A DNA stretch of 36,872 bases from Gammaproteobacteria bacterium (GCA_010027845.1 RGUL01000018.1:1-36872), one strand, 5' to 3'. Shown: positions 1-8,725, counted from the stretch's first letter. Notes: a model not told the origin generated them from the letters alone. Made by a program: numbers and translations.

Positions 1-27
1 CTTTGGCATCCAAAGGACGCATCGACG

Positions 28-67
28 CGAGTCCCCACACAAATTACCTGCCGAATTTTTAAAGATC
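28..67 (-). promoter_or_regulatory. rRNA operon leader with boxA-like antitermination element
   Basis: Read on the minus strand, positions 67 to 53 give GATCTTTAAAAATTC, close to the boxA/upstream element of gammaproteobacterial rRNA leaders (CTCTTTAACAAT in E. coli). It is followed at 49 to 28 by AGGTAATTTGTGTGGGGACT and then CG, which matches the conserved leader text just ahead of 16S rRNA (ATCTGTGTGGGCACTCG in E. coli). Together with the two promoters to its right, this indicates that a 16S-23S-5S operon begins beyond the left edge. The 16S gene itself is not in the window. The match is from memory of the E. coli leader and was not aligned. Confidence 0.75.
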
Positions 68-98
68 TCCGAACCGCAGGGGTGCAGAGGGGGCGGGC

Positions 99-126
99 AG
101 TATAGCCATGTGGCTCCGCCCGTCAA
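99..126 (-). promoter_or_regulatory. rRNA operon promoter P2 (proximal)
   Basis: On the minus strand there is a -35 box TTGACG (126 to 121), a 16-base spacer and a -10 box TATACT (104 to 99). The stretch after the -10 box is GC-rich (GCCCGCC), a discriminator type associated with growth-rate and ppGpp control of stable RNA promoters. It lies about 35 bases before the boxA-like leader and about 90 bases after a second promoter, the usual tandem P1-P2 arrangement of rRNA operons. Confidence 0.75.
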
Positions 127-190
127 CCCGTATTTCCTTTCGCGAGACACCACCGCGTGAAGCGCGGGGCAGTTCGTGAGCAGGGCGCGC

Positions 191-218
191 ATTATAGGCC
201 CGGCAATAGGCCTGTCAA
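191..218 (-). promoter_or_regulatory. rRNA operon promoter P1 (distal)
   Basis: On the minus strand there is a consensus -35 TTGACA (218 to 213), a 16-base spacer and a consensus -10 TATAAT (196 to 191). The -10 box is followed by GCGCGCC, a GC-rich discriminator like that of E. coli rrn P1 promoters. This is the best sigma-70 promoter in the window. It sits 11 bases beyond the tyrS terminator, so tyrS and rRNA transcription are insulated by very little DNA. Any UP or Fis sites would have to overlap the terminator or the tyrS end; I see no clear ones. Confidence 0.8.
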
Positions 219-228
219 CGGTTCGTAA

Positions 229-249
229 CAAAAACCGCCGAAGGGTTTT
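229..249 (-). terminator. Intrinsic terminator of tyrS
   Basis: On the minus strand, AAAACCC, the tetraloop TTCG, then GCGGTTTTT forms a short hairpin with one bulge followed by a run of T. It starts 11 bases past the tyrS stop codon. The stem is short, so strength is uncertain, but the UUCG loop and T tract fit a rho-independent terminator separating tyrS from rrn P1. Confidence 0.6.
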
Positions 250-260
250 AACTCGTTGAT

Positions 261-1472
261 TTAATTCGGATTTATGATCTTGACCCGGGCGAACCGACGC
301 GGCCCGACCTGCAGGATGTGCTCGGCGCCGATCGGCAGCTTCAATTCGCGATCGGCGACCTTCTCGCCGTCAACGCGCACGGCCCCCTCGGCGAGCTTTC
401 GGACCGCTTCGGAGTTGCTGCTGGCGAGCCCCGCCGCCTTGAGCGCGGCGACGATCGATTCACCGGCGGCATCGCGCGCTGTGACCGGCGTCAAAGGTAG
501 ATCGGTCGGCAACGATTTTTGGGCGAAGCGGGCGATGAACTCTTGCTGCGCGTGCTGCGCGGCCGCTGCGCCGTGGAAGCGCGCGACGATCTCGCCGGCG
601 AGCTCGAATTTGACGTCGCGCGGGTTGCGGCCCGCGGCGATCGCCGCACGCAACGCTGCGATTTCGGCGAGCGGCCGGAATGACAAAAGTTCGAAGTAAC
701 GCCACATCAATTCGTCGCTGATCGACATCAGCTTACCGAATTGCGTCTCCGGCGCTTCGTTGATGGCGACGTAATTACCGAGCGATTTGGACATTTTATT
801 GACGCCGTCGAGACCTTCGAGCAACGGCATCGTCAGCACGCATTGCGGCTCTTGGCCGTAGTGCTCCTGCAGCTGACGACCAACCAAAAGATTGAATTTT
901 TGGTCGGTGCCGCCGAGTTCGACGTCGGCGCGCAACGCCACCGAATCGTAGCCTTGCACGAGCGGATAGAGGAATTCGTGGATGGCGATCGGTTGGCCGG
1001 AGTTGTAGCGCTTGTCGAAGTCGTCACGCTCGAGCATGCGCGCGACCGTATGTTTCGCCGCGATTTCGATGAGCCCCGCGGCACCCATCGAGCCGAACCA
1101 GCGCGAGTTGAAGTCGATGATGGTGCGCTCGGGATCGAGGATCTTGTAAATCTGCGCTTGGTAGGTGCGCGCGTTGGCCTGCACTTCTTCGGGCGTGAGG
1201 CGCGGCCGCGTCGCGTTACGACCGGTGGGGTCGCCGATCAAACCCGTGAAGTCGCCGATCAAAAAAATGACTTCGTGGCCGTATTGTTGGAACTGCCGCA
1301 TTTTGTTGATCAGCACCGTGTGGCCGAGGTGCAAATCGGGTGCGGTCGGATCGAAACCCGCCTTGATACGCAGCGGCTTGCCGCGCGCGAGCTTCTTCGC
1401 GAGCTCGGCTTCGATCAAAAGTTCCGCACATCCGCGGCGGATTTCGGCGAGTTGTTCTTGCACGGTCGTCAT
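261..1472 (-). CDS. tyrS: Tyrosyl-tRNA synthetase
   Basis: Charges tRNA-Tyr with tyrosine in the cytoplasm (class I aminoacyl-tRNA synthetase). The HIGH motif appears as HLGH near residue 45 within [14 protein letters not shown], the KMSKS loop is intact ([10 protein letters not shown]), and the last 70 residues look like an S4 RNA-binding domain ([20 protein letters not shown]). The frame stays open further upstream to 1769, but that extra part is arginine-rich and unlike the family. ATG at 1472 starts [10 protein letters not shown] and gives 403 residues, normal for the TyrZ-like bacterial type. An intrinsic terminator follows, and then the promoters of an rRNA operon, a neighbourhood also known from Pseudomonas (M23 peptidase, tyrZ, 16S rRNA). 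It diverges from the M23 gene with 116 bases between the starts. Confidence 0.96.
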   Translation of the reverse strand: MTTVQEQLAEIRRGCAELLIEAELAKKLARGKPLRIKAGFDPTAPDLHLGHTVLINKMRQFQQYGHEVIFLIGDFTGLIGDPTGRNATRPRLTPEEVQANARTYQAQIYKILDPERTIIDFNSRWFGSMGAAGLIEIAAKHTVARMLERDDFDKRYNSGQPIAIHEFLYPLVQGYDSVALRADVELGGTDQKFNLLVGRQLQEHYGQEPQCVLTMPLLEGLDGVNKMSKSLGNYVAINEAPETQFGKLMSISDELMWRYFELLSFRPLAEIAALRAAIAAGRNPRDVKFELAGEIVARFHGAAAAQHAQQEFIARFAQKSLPTDLPLTPVTARDAAGESIVAALKAAGLASSNSEAVRKLAEGAVRVDGEKVADRELKLPIGAEHILQVGPRRFARVKIINPN

Positions 1473-1588
1473 GCGATCAATTCCGGTTCGCTCTCTTAGG
1501 CGCAAATAAATAGTACGGCTGTTAGGGTTGACCCGACTGCCCGGGGCGGGTAGCGTGCGCCGCCACACCCACCATGGAAGTGTAGTCC

Positions 1589-2950
1589 ATGCCGCTGGAG
1601 CTGCGCTCGAACCCCGCCTTCTTCGCCTCGCGTCGCGCCGTCTGGCTGCAGTGGGTCGTGGTCGGCGTGTTCGCGTTGTCGTGGTGGCGTGGCGAGAACT
1701 TGATCGCCGATCTCGCGCGACAGGGCGAGAACGTCGCCGACGCAGCGCTCGCGGCGCGCAAGGCCGCAACGGCCGTGCAAGCGTCGCTCGGTCTCGCGAC
1801 GGTCGAGGTGATCGTCGGCGCGAACGACACGCTCGAGCGCATCTTTCGTCGTTTGCAGTTGTCGGTGACCGATCTGGCGACCTTGCGTGCGCTGCCCGAC
1901 TTGCGCAAACAACTCGATCGCTTGCGGCCCGGCGAACTCATCACCTTCAACGTGCAGAACATGAAGCTGATGGGTCTAGAGCGAAAATTGAGCCCGAGCG
2001 AAACGCTGCAGGTCACGCGCGCGCCCGACGGCTTCGACTCCAAAGTGATCGTCAATCCCATCGAGCGCGAAGTGCGGACCGCCGAAGGCGTGATCGACAC
2101 GTCGTTGTTTCATGCGACGGCTGCAGCCGGACTCGACGATCGCGTGGCACTGCGCATCGCAGACATCTTTCAATGGGACATCGACTTCGTGCTCGAAGTG
2201 CAACCCGGCGATCGCTTCCGGGTCGTCTACGAGCGCTTGAGCCAGGACGGCAAAGATATGGGCTCAGGAGAAGTGCTCGCCGCCGAATTCGTCACGGGCG
2301 GCAAGCGGTTTCGCGCAGTGCGTCACGAGAACGCGGCGGGGCTCGGCTCCTATTACACACCCGCCGGCAAAAGTTTACGCAAGGCGTTCATTCGCGCGCC
2401 GGTCGATTTCACGCGCATCAGTTCACGATTCAACCTGTTTCGTTTGCATCCGGTATTGAATAGCGTGCGGGCGCATCGCGGCGTCGATTATGCCGCGCCG
2501 ATCGGCACGCCGGTGAAAGCCTCGGGCGCGGGTCGCGTCGCCTACGTCGGTCAAAAAGGCGGCTACGGCAACGTGATCGAAATCGAGCATGCGAATCGGG
2601 TCCGCACCGTCTACGGTCATTTGTCGCGATTCGCAGCCGGCTTGCGCGCGGGCGAACGCGTCGAGCAAGGGAAGATCATCGGTTTCGTCGGTATGACGGG
2701 GCTAGCGACCGGACCGCATCTGCATTACGAATATTTGGTGAACGGCACGCATCGCGACCCGCAAAAAGTCATTTTGCCGGAACAGCCGCCGCTCGCCGGG
2801 TCGGCGCTGGCGGAGTTCCGCACAGCGACCGCACCGCTGCTCGCGCAACTCGAGCGCGGGCCGGTCGCGCCCGTTAGCGCGGGCGTGGGTGCCACGCCGA
2901 CGACGGCGACCGCCACGACCGCGAGCGCCCCCCTGCCCCGCAGTCGCTAA
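1589..2950 (+). CDS. M23 family murein endopeptidase (MepM-like)
   Basis: Predicted zinc endopeptidase cutting peptide cross-links in peptidoglycan, on the periplasmic side. A hydrophobic segment at about residues 18-33 ([16 protein letters not shown]) acts as membrane anchor or signal. Residues 70-240 carry the LysM-like/OapA-like segment usual for MepM-type proteins. The LytM/peptidase M23 domain follows, with zinc ligands H296 and D300 in HRGVDYAAP and H377/H379 in GPHLHYEY. The C-terminal 40 residues are Ala/Thr/Pro-rich and probably disordered. Length is 453 residues (E. coli MepM is about 440). ATG 1589 has a GGAAG ahead of it. In Pseudomonas an M23 gene also adjoins tyrZ, usually with anmK, which is absent here. 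Exact bond specificity is not decided by the sequence. Confidence 0.92.
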   Translation: MPLELRSNPAFFASRRAVWLQWVVVGVFALSWWRGENLIADLARQGENVADAALAARKAATAVQASLGLATVEVIVGANDTLERIFRRLQLSVTDLATLRALPDLRKQLDRLRPGELITFNVQNMKLMGLERKLSPSETLQVTRAPDGFDSKVIVNPIEREVRTAEGVIDTSLFHATAAAGLDDRVALRIADIFQWDIDFVLEVQPGDRFRVVYERLSQDGKDMGSGEVLAAEFVTGGKRFRAVRHENAAGLGSYYTPAGKSLRKAFIRAPVDFTRISSRFNLFRLHPVLNSVRAHRGVDYAAPIGTPVKASGAGRVAYVGQKGGYGNVIEIEHANRVRTVYGHLSRFAAGLRAGERVEQGKIIGFVGMTGLATGPHLHYEYLVNGTHRDPQKVILPEQPPLAGSALAEFRTATAPLLAQLERGPVAPVSAGVGATPTTATATTASAPLPRSR

Positions 2951-2994
2951 CTGCACTGCCGCCGATCGCGTTGTCACCGGTGTGTCACACACGG

Positions 2995-3012
2995 CAGCAC
3001 GATTTCGTGCTG
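2995..3012. repeat. Perfect 8-bp inverted repeat before ppk1
   Basis: CAGCACGA-TT-TCGTGCTG, between the M23 gene stop and the ppk1 start. In RNA it would give a 7-pair stem with an AUUU loop. No T run follows on either strand, so it is not a standard intrinsic terminator. Just upstream are two further small palindromes, CACCGGTG (2975-2982) and TGTGTCACACA (2981-2991). It could be an operator for ppk1, a 5'-leader hairpin, or a transcript-end stabiliser for the peptidase gene. Confidence 0.4.
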
Positions 3013-3037
3013 TACTGATGTGCGCGTGGTCGAACCG

Positions 3038-5119
3038 ATGAACATCACCCCGAAATTTCTGATCAACCGCGAGTTGTCGGCGCTGGAGTTCAACCAACGC
3101 GTGCTCGCGCAAGCGCTCGACCCTGCCGTGCCGCTGCTCGAGCGGCTACGGTTTTTGTGCATCTCTTCAAGCAATCTCGACGAATTCTTCGAAATTCGCG
3201 TCGCCGGTATCAAGCAGTTGATCGACAGCGGCTCGGTGCAATGGAGCAGCGACGGTCTCACGCCGCTCGAACAGCTCGAAGCGATCCACGCTCGCGCCAC
3301 ACGACTCGTCGCCGAGCAATACGCCTGCCTAAACGACGTGTTGTTCCCGGCGCTGTTGGCGGCCGGTATCAAACTTTTGCGGCGGGGCTCGATCGGCGAC
3401 GAAGATCGCCGCTGGCTCGAACGTTATTTCGTCAGCGAGATCGAACCGGTGGTGACGCCGCTCGCGCTCGATCCAGCGCGACCCTTCCCTCGCATTCAAA
3501 ACAAAAGCTTGAATTTCATCGTGCAGTTGCACGGCGAAGACGCCTTTGGTCGCGAAGCAACACTCGCGATCATCCAGGCGCCGCGATCGTTACCGCGCGT
3601 CGTGCCGCTGCCGACCGACGAAAACGGCATGCAGGGTTTCGTATTGCTCTCGACCATCGTCGAAGAATTCGTGCCGCGGCTCTTCGAGGGCATGCAGGTG
3701 CTCGGCTGTCATCAATTTCGACTCACGCGTAACAGCGATTTGTTCGTCGACGAAGAAGAAGCCGACGACCTGCGCGATGCTCTCGAAGGCGAGCTCGCAC
3801 ATCGACGGTACGGCGCAGCGGTCCGTCTCGAGACGGCCGTCGATTGCCCGAGTGAAATCGTCGACTTTTTGTTACGCCAATTCGGCGTCGGGGCGCACGA
3901 TTTGTATCGTGTGCCGACGCCGGTCAATTTGCACCGGCTGTCGGCGCTCGTCGACCTGGCGAATAGCAGCTCGCTCAAATATCCACCGTTCGTGCCGGCG
4001 ATACCGCGGCGCTTCGCAGCAGGCAGCGATTTCTTCGAGGCGATACGCCAAGGTGACGTGCTGCTGCACCACCCTTTTCAGGCTTTCACACCGGTGGTCG
4101 ATTTTCTGCGGCAAGCGGCCGCCGATCCGCACGTGCTCGCGATCAAACAAACCCTCTATCGCACGGGCACCGACTCGGCGATCGTCGATGCGCTGGTCGC
4201 TGCGGCGCAAGCAGGCAAGGACGTTACCGTGGTCGTCGAACTGCGCGCGCGCTTCGACGAAGAAGCGAACATCGAACTGTCGGACCGTTTGCAAGAAGCC
4301 GGCGCGCACGTGATGTACGGCGTGGTCGGCTTCAAGACGCACGCGAAAATGTTGATGGTGGCACGCCGCGAGCCCGACGGCATTCGTCGCTATTGCCACC
4401 TTGGTACCGGCAACTACCACTCGCGCACTGCGCGCGCCTACACCGACTACGGGCTGTTCACCTGCGCCGCCGACATCGGCCAAGACGTGCACGAAATCTT
4501 TCTGCAGTTGACGAGCCTCACCCGCACGCCGAAATTGTCGACGTTGCTGCAATCACCGTTCGAGTTGCAGCGCGCGATGATTCAACGCCTCGATCGCGAA
4601 GCCGCGCACGCGTCGGCCGGTCGGCCGGCACGGGTGATCCTCAAGATGAATTCTTTGGTTGAACGCGAGTCGATCGACGCGCTGTGTCGCGCATCGCAGG
4701 CGGGCGTGCAGGTCGATTTGATCGTGCGCGGCGTTTGCGCCTTGAGGCCAGGTGTACCTGGTATCTCCGACAACGTTCGCGTGCGATCGATCGTCGGTCG
4801 ATTTCTCGAACACTCGCGGGTCTTCCATTTCCACAATGACGGCGATTCGGAAACGTTTTGCAGCAGCGCCGATTGGATGGAGCGTAATTTTTTCCGGCGG
4901 GTGGAAGTCGCTTTCCCAATTCGCGAACCACGCCAACGCGCCCGTATCCTCGCCGAGCTCGACACTTACTTACGCGATGACACCCAAGCCTGGGCACTCG
5001 ACGCGGACGGTGGTTACCAGCGCGTCACCGCGCCGTCGACCGCAGCCGATGCCGTCCGCGTGTGCGCGCAACGGCAATCGCTCGAGGCTTATACGGCGGG
5101 CAATCCTCTCGACGAGTAG
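3038..5119 (+). CDS. ppk1: Polyphosphate kinase 1
   Basis: Reversibly polymerises the terminal phosphate of ATP into inorganic polyphosphate, at the inner membrane/cytoplasm. All PPK1 parts are visible: N domain (NRELSALEFNQRVL), head domain, and the two phospholipase-D-like catalytic domains. The autophosphorylated histidine is H435 in FKTHAKMLM and the second catalytic histidine is H592 in EHSRVFHFHN. Counted from ATG 3038 these have exactly the E. coli PPK numbers, which supports this start over an in-frame GTG at 3020. Length is 693 residues, against about 690 in E. coli. The 3' end overlaps the end of the convergent ppx gene by 31 bases, so the two transcripts are antisense there. In E. 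coli ppk and ppx are instead in one operon. Confidence 0.96.
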   Translation: MNITPKFLINRELSALEFNQRVLAQALDPAVPLLERLRFLCISSSNLDEFFEIRVAGIKQLIDSGSVQWSSDGLTPLEQLEAIHARATRLVAEQYACLNDVLFPALLAAGIKLLRRGSIGDEDRRWLERYFVSEIEPVVTPLALDPARPFPRIQNKSLNFIVQLHGEDAFGREATLAIIQAPRSLPRVVPLPTDENGMQGFVLLSTIVEEFVPRLFEGMQVLGCHQFRLTRNSDLFVDEEEADDLRDALEGELAHRRYGAAVRLETAVDCPSEIVDFLLRQFGVGAHDLYRVPTPVNLHRLSALVDLANSSSLKYPPFVPAIPRRFAAGSDFFEAIRQGDVLLHHPFQAFTPVVDFLRQAAADPHVLAIKQTLYRTGTDSAIVDALVAAAQAGKDVTVVVELRARFDEEANIELSDRLQEAGAHVMYGVVGFKTHAKMLMVARREPDGIRRYCHLGTGNYHSRTARAYTDYGLFTCAADIGQDVHEIFLQLTSLTRTPKLSTLLQSPFELQRAMIQRLDREAAHASAGRPARVILKMNSLVERESIDALCRASQAGVQVDLIVRGVCALRPGVPGISDNVRVRSIVGRFLEHSRVFHFHNDGDSETFCSSADWMERNFFRRVEVAFPIREPRQRARILAELDTYLRDDTQAWALDADGGYQRVTAPSTAADAVRVCAQRQSLEAYTAGNPLDE

Positions 5120-6636
5120 ATTCGCAGGCGAAAATCGACACTGCGCAGCCAGTCGATCTCCTGGCTGAGGTCGGCGACGGTGAGCGGATGGTCGCGCAAC
5201 CAACGCAATGGGAATCGTAATTCTAAGGTGCGTCCGCGTGCCGCGAGCACCAACGTCGGCAAAGGCGAGCGTCCGCGCCCGCGATGTAACAGGACGGCGA
5301 GTCGCAAGATCACGATCAAAAAAATCACGCGCTTGTCCCACGGCGGCAGCAAGCGTTCGAAGCCTTCGCTGGTGAGTTTGCGACGATGACTACCGACGAT
5401 CCGCGCCAGCATGCGTTGTTCCTCGCGCGGGAAACCCGGCATGTCGGCATTTTCGAGTAAGTACGCGCCGTGTTGGTGATGGCGCGAGTGCGCAACGTCG
5501 AGCCCGATTTCGTGCAATCGCGCCGACCACGTCAATATTTGTTCGGCGAGCGGGTCGTCGAGTTGCCAATCCGCGGCGACCTGCTCGAGCAGCGTCAGGG
5601 CCGTGCGCTCGACGCGCTCCGCTTGCGCGAGATCGACGTGATAGCGGGCCTGCATCGCGCGCACGGTACGATCACGAGCATCCTCGCGCGTGATACGACC
5701 GACCATGTCGTACAACAGACCGTCGCGCATCGCACCATCGGAGACTTCCATCCGTTCGATGCCGAGCACTGCGAACACCTCGGTGAGGATCGCGAGTCCG
5801 CCGGGGAACACGCTGCGCCGTTCGGCGTCGATGCTCGCGAGGCGCAGATCGCGCACGTTACTGAGACCGCCGACCAGTTGTACGAGCTGCTCGAGACCGC
5901 CGCGCGTGATCGCCTGCACCCCGGGATCGAGCTCGCGCAACGCATCGCCGATCGCCCGAATCGTGCCCGAGCTACCCGCCGCCTGCGCCCAGCCGCGGCG
6001 TTGATAAGCGAGTTGGATCGGCTCGAGTTCGCTGCGCACGGCGACGCGCGCGCGCGCGAAACGTTTGGCGGAGATGCGGCCGTCGGGAAAAAAACGTTCG
6101 CTCAAGCCGACGCAGCCGACCTCGACACTTTCGAGTTCGAGTGGCACGAGTCCATCGCCGATGATGAGCTCGGTGCTGCCGCCGCCGATGTCGACGACGA
6201 GACGGCGACCTCCACCGCTCGGCATGGTGTGCGCGACACCCGAGTAAATGAGTCGCGCTTCTTCCATGCCGGAGACGATTTCGATCGGGTGGCCGAGGGC
6301 GCTGCGTGCCTTTTCGAGAAAGGATTGTTTGCGGTGCGCGCGGCGCAAGGCATTCGTGCCGACCACGCGCACCGTGTCGGCATGCATCTCGGCAATTCTT
6401 TGACCGAAGCGCTCGAGACAAGCGAGCGCACGCGCTGCTACGTCCCGATCGAGCCGCCCCTCGGCGTCGAGGCCGGCACCAAGACGTACCATTTCGCGCA
6501 GTCGATCGACGACGACGAGTTGCCCGTGGGTGTAGCGGGCGACGACCATGTGAAAACTGTTGGAGCCGAGATCGACGGCGGCGAGCAACTCGGGCGATTT
6601 GCGGGAACTAGCCCGCGCTGCGTTGCCTGAGGGCAC
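5089..6636 (-). CDS. ppx: Exopolyphosphatase (Ppx/GppA family)
   Basis: Removes terminal phosphates from polyphosphate, and in the GppA branch may hydrolyse pppGpp. The N-terminal half has the ASKHA phosphate-1 loop AVDLGSNSFHMVV and the phosphate-2 motif VVDIGGGSTELII, both complete. SGMEEARLIYSGV is the usual catalytic-glutamate region. Residues 330-515 form the C-terminal HD-like domain (LHEIGLDVAHSRHHQHGAYLL) found in full-length E. coli-type enzymes, and total length (515) matches those. The start is GTG 6636, 12 bases after erpA, so it is the last gene of the tyrA-to-ppx cluster. Its tail overlaps ppk1 by 31 bases. Ppx versus GppA cannot be settled from sequence alone; the ppk1 neighbour favours Ppx. 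Confidence 0.93.
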   Translation of the reverse strand: MPSGNAARASSRKSPELLAAVDLGSNSFHMVVARYTHGQLVVVDRLREMVRLGAGLDAEGRLDRDVAARALACLERFGQRIAEMHADTVRVVGTNALRRAHRKQSFLEKARSALGHPIEIVSGMEEARLIYSGVAHTMPSGGGRRLVVDIGGGSTELIIGDGLVPLELESVEVGCVGLSERFFPDGRISAKRFARARVAVRSELEPIQLAYQRRGWAQAAGSSGTIRAIGDALRELDPGVQAITRGGLEQLVQLVGGLSNVRDLRLASIDAERRSVFPGGLAILTEVFAVLGIERMEVSDGAMRDGLLYDMVGRITREDARDRTVRAMQARYHVDLAQAERVERTALTLLEQVAADWQLDDPLAEQILTWSARLHEIGLDVAHSRHHQHGAYLLENADMPGFPREEQRMLARIVGSHRRKLTSEGFERLLPPWDKRVIFLIVILRLAVLLHRGRGRSPLPTLVLAARGRTLELRFPLRWLRDHPLTVADLSQEIDWLRSVDFRLRIYSSRGLPAV

Positions 6637-6648
6637 GCGCGATCGAAC

Positions 6649-7011
6649 TCAGGCCGCGAACGAGGATCCGCAACCGCAGGTCGTGGTCGCGTTCGGATTG
6701 CGAATCACGAACTGCGCGCCGTCGAGCCCCTCACGGTAGTCGATTTCGGCGCCGCTCAAATATTGGAAACTCATCGGATCGACCAACAATTTGACGCCAA
6801 GGTTTTCGACCAGCGTGTCGCCGTCCTGGGCTTGATCGTCGAACTCGAAACCGTATTGCAGACCCGAGCAGCCACCACCCTGCACAAAGACGCGCAGTTT
6901 TAGGTTCGGGTTGCCCTCGGCTTCGATCAACGAGCCGACCTTGCGCGCAGCCGCATCGGTGAATACCAAGGCGGGCGGCAGATCGTCGGGCACAGCATGC
7001 AGGTCACTCAT
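6649..7011 (-). CDS. erpA: Iron-sulfur cluster insertion protein ErpA
   Basis: A-type carrier delivering Fe-S clusters to apoproteins such as IspG/IspH. The three ligand cysteines are present: C48 in GGGCSGLQY and C112/C114 in the C-terminal TTCGCGSSF, with the same 64- and 2-residue spacing as in E. coli ErpA (C42, C106, C108). At 120 residues the length is normal. It sits 11 bases after the bactofilin gene and 12 bases before ppx. A bactofilin-erpA pair is also known in Pseudomonas, which supports ErpA rather than IscA or SufA; no isc or suf genes are nearby. Confidence 0.95.
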   Translation of the reverse strand: MSDLHAVPDDLPPALVFTDAAARKVGSLIEAEGNPNLKLRVFVQGGGCSGLQYGFEFDDQAQDGDTLVENLGVKLLVDPMSFQYLSGAEIDYREGLDGAQFVIRNPNATTTCGCGSSFAA

Positions 7012-7022
7012 GGGACCCTATT

Positions 7023-7448
7023 CTAGGTACGCGGTTGGTTGGGGTCAAAAGCGGACAATTCGAGGGCCGGAGCGCTGCCCGTATCGCTGCCGATCGGGAT
7101 CAACTTACCTTCGATGCGAGCGCCCATCACGGTCTCGATGCTGCCGTAATGCAGATCGCCAACGACGCGCGCCTTCGCACCGATCACCGCCCGACCGGTC
7201 GCATGCACTTGACCGCGAATCTCACCGTCGACGACTAGATCGGTCACGACCACATCGCCGTCGATGCGACCGCCCTCACCCACCCACAAAGTCGTTTTTT
7301 GATCGGGCATCGCACGCACGCTACCGCGGACGCGACCCTCTAAGTGCATGCCGCCTTGAACGCTGACGTCGCCGTCGATGACGGTTTTTTTAGCGATCAG
7401 CGTATCGATGCGACCCGTGACGGGACGATTTTTGTTGCGACCGAACAT
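7023..7448 (-). CDS. Bactofilin (polymer-forming cytoskeletal protein)
   Basis: A small protein expected to self-assemble into filaments through a right-handed beta-helix core, acting as a membrane-associated scaffold. Residues of about 15-120 show the repeating G-D/E-V/I pattern of the family (TVIDGDVSVQGGMHLEGRV, GGRIDGDVVV, DGEIRGQVHA, GAKARVVGDL). The ends are polar, as is typical. ATG 7448 is preferred over an in-frame GTG at 7472 because GGAGG lies 5 bases before it; this gives 141 residues. That ribosome site lies inside the last codons of the upstream DUF6776 gene, and the two genes are one base apart, so they are probably translationally coupled. The role here (shape, wall synthesis, division) is not decided by sequence. 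Confidence 0.92.
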   Translation of the reverse strand: MFGRNKNRPVTGRIDTLIAKKTVIDGDVSVQGGMHLEGRVRGSVRAMPDQKTTLWVGEGGRIDGDVVVTDLVVDGEIRGQVHATGRAVIGAKARVVGDLHYGSIETVMGARIEGKLIPIGSDTGSAPALELSAFDPNQPRT

Positions 7449-7449
7449 G

Positions 7450-8166
7450 TCATCCTCCGTCCACTCGTCCACCGTCCACCGTCCACACCATCGATTGCGT
7501 CACCACAGGCTCGGTGCGTCCGGGTGCGTGCAGTTCGACCGTGAGGCGTTGCGGCACGAATCCGCCGGGCAAAGTCACCTCGGGCTGCAGTGCCGCGAAG
7601 TAGCGGAAATTGTAAGCGGTTTCGGGGACTTTGAGCGTTTCTGCGCGGCCGGCGCGGGTGCCGTCGATGACGACTCGCGCAGCGCCACTCACCATCCCTT
7701 GCGGACGCCCCGGCTGTTGCAGGGAAATTCTGATCCCGTAGGTATCGCGGGTGCTCATCCGCACGATCCGCAGGTCGCGGATCGCGACGTCGACGCGCTC
7801 GGTGCCTTGAACGACGATGCCGCGATAAAACTCGAGTTGTTGTTTTTGACGCGCGACTTCGGCCTGCAGTTCACCGATGTTGCGCGCGACTTCCTGACGC
7901 TCGCGCGCGAGACCGGACTTCAGCACTTCGAATTCGGCAACTTGGCGTTCGAGTCGCCGAATCTCGAGATCACGCTGCAAGATCGTCGTACGCAACGCGA
8001 GCTCGCTGCGAGCGGCGGTCAAAGCATCGTGTCCGGCACGCGCGCCGCCCCAGGCGTACAAGCCCCAGCCGATGACGATGGCCGCGAGCCCGGCGATCGC
8101 GAGCGCGAGCTTGCCGCGCGCCCAAGCAGGCCCGTGGATGACGACCGGCGCCGGTCGATCGCTCAT
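7450..8166 (-). CDS. Membrane-anchored coiled-coil protein (DUF6776-like)
   Basis: Unknown function. From ATG 8166 (MSDRPAPVVI, 238 residues) there is a short cytoplasmic N-terminus, one membrane segment at about residues 19-40 (LALAIAGLAAIVIGWGLYAW), and then a heptad-rich coiled coil at about residues 50-120 (LQRDLEIRRLERQVAEFEVL). A C-terminal globular beta-rich domain follows at about residues 120-235. The layout and the position beside bactofilin and erpA match the family I recall as DUF6776; that name is from memory. The predicted topology is one-pass with the C-terminus periplasmic. It follows rppH by 10 bases and precedes bactofilin by one, so a joint job with the filament protein is plausible. 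Confidence 0.75.
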   Translation of the reverse strand: MSDRPAPVVIHGPAWARGKLALAIAGLAAIVIGWGLYAWGGARAGHDALTAARSELALRTTILQRDLEIRRLERQVAEFEVLKSGLARERQEVARNIGELQAEVARQKQQLEFYRGIVVQGTERVDVAIRDLRIVRMSTRDTYGIRISLQQPGRPQGMVSGAARVVIDGTRAGRAETLKVPETAYNFRYFAALQPEVTLPGGFVPQRLTVELHAPGRTEPVVTQSMVWTVDGGRVDGG

Positions 8167-8176
8167 CGTCGATCGC

Positions 8177-8725
8177 TCATCGGTCGCGCCGGCTCGCGCG
8201 CGCGCCCGCCGCAGACCACCAATCCGGATACGGTGGCAAGCCACCGGGCAGTGCGCTGCGGCCGAGCTCGTGCAGCGCGAGTTCGTAGACGCGACGTTTG
8301 AAGTGGATAACTTCGCGCACCGGCTCCCAAAAGTCCGCCCAGCGCCAATCGGCGAATTCGGGCTCGCCGGTGGTGTCGAAACGAACCGCAGGGGTCGGTT
8401 CGCGACTGCGCAATAGATACCAACGCTGTTTTTGACCGATACACAGCGGCTGTTGGTCGTGACGGATGAATTGCCGCGGCAGGCGATAGCGCAGCCAGCG
8501 GCGCGTCACGCCCAGCACTTCCACTTGCTCGGCGTGCAAGCCGATCTCTTCGAGCAACTCGCGGTACATCGCCTGCTCGACGCTCTCGCCGCGGCGAATA
8601 CCGCCTTGCGGAAACTGCCAGCCTTTGTTGCCCACGCGCCGACCCAGAAACACGCGACCGAGATCGTCGCTCAGGACGATGCCGACGTTGGCGCGAAAAC
8701 CTTCGTTGTCGATGTGGTCGGTCAC
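8177..8725 (-). CDS. rppH: RNA pyrophosphohydrolase RppH
   Basis: Nudix hydrolase that removes pyrophosphate from triphosphorylated mRNA 5' ends and starts RNase E decay. The Nudix box is complete: GG, then E in [20 protein letters not shown], fitting GX5EX7REUXEEXGU. The N-terminus [20 protein letters not shown], the KGWQFPQGG text and the W-rich segment [18 protein letters not shown] are RppH hallmarks. Length is 182 residues against 176 in E. coli. The start is GTG 8725, overlapping the tyrA stop by 4 bases (GTGA), which suggests coupling. Second gene of the tyrA-to-ppx cluster. Confidence 0.95.
   Translation of the reverse strand: MTDHIDNEGFRANVGIVLSDDLGRVFLGRRVGNKGWQFPQGGIRRGESVEQAMYRELLEEIGLHAEQVEVLGVTRRWLRYRLPRQFIRHDQQPLCIGQKQRWYLLRSREPTPAVRFDTTGEPEFADWRWADFWEPVREVIHFKRRVYELALHELGRSALPGGLPPYPDWWSAAGARASRRDR

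Noticed and set aside
1473-1769. 99-residue N-terminal extension of the tyrS frame
   Set aside because: Arginine-rich, low-complexity, unlike any synthetase, and runs into the divergent M23 gene. ATG 1472 gives the standard protein.
5470-6630. 386-codon open frame opposite ppx
   Set aside because: Shadow of GC-rich codon bias on the antisense strand; no recognisable domain, and ppx is intact.
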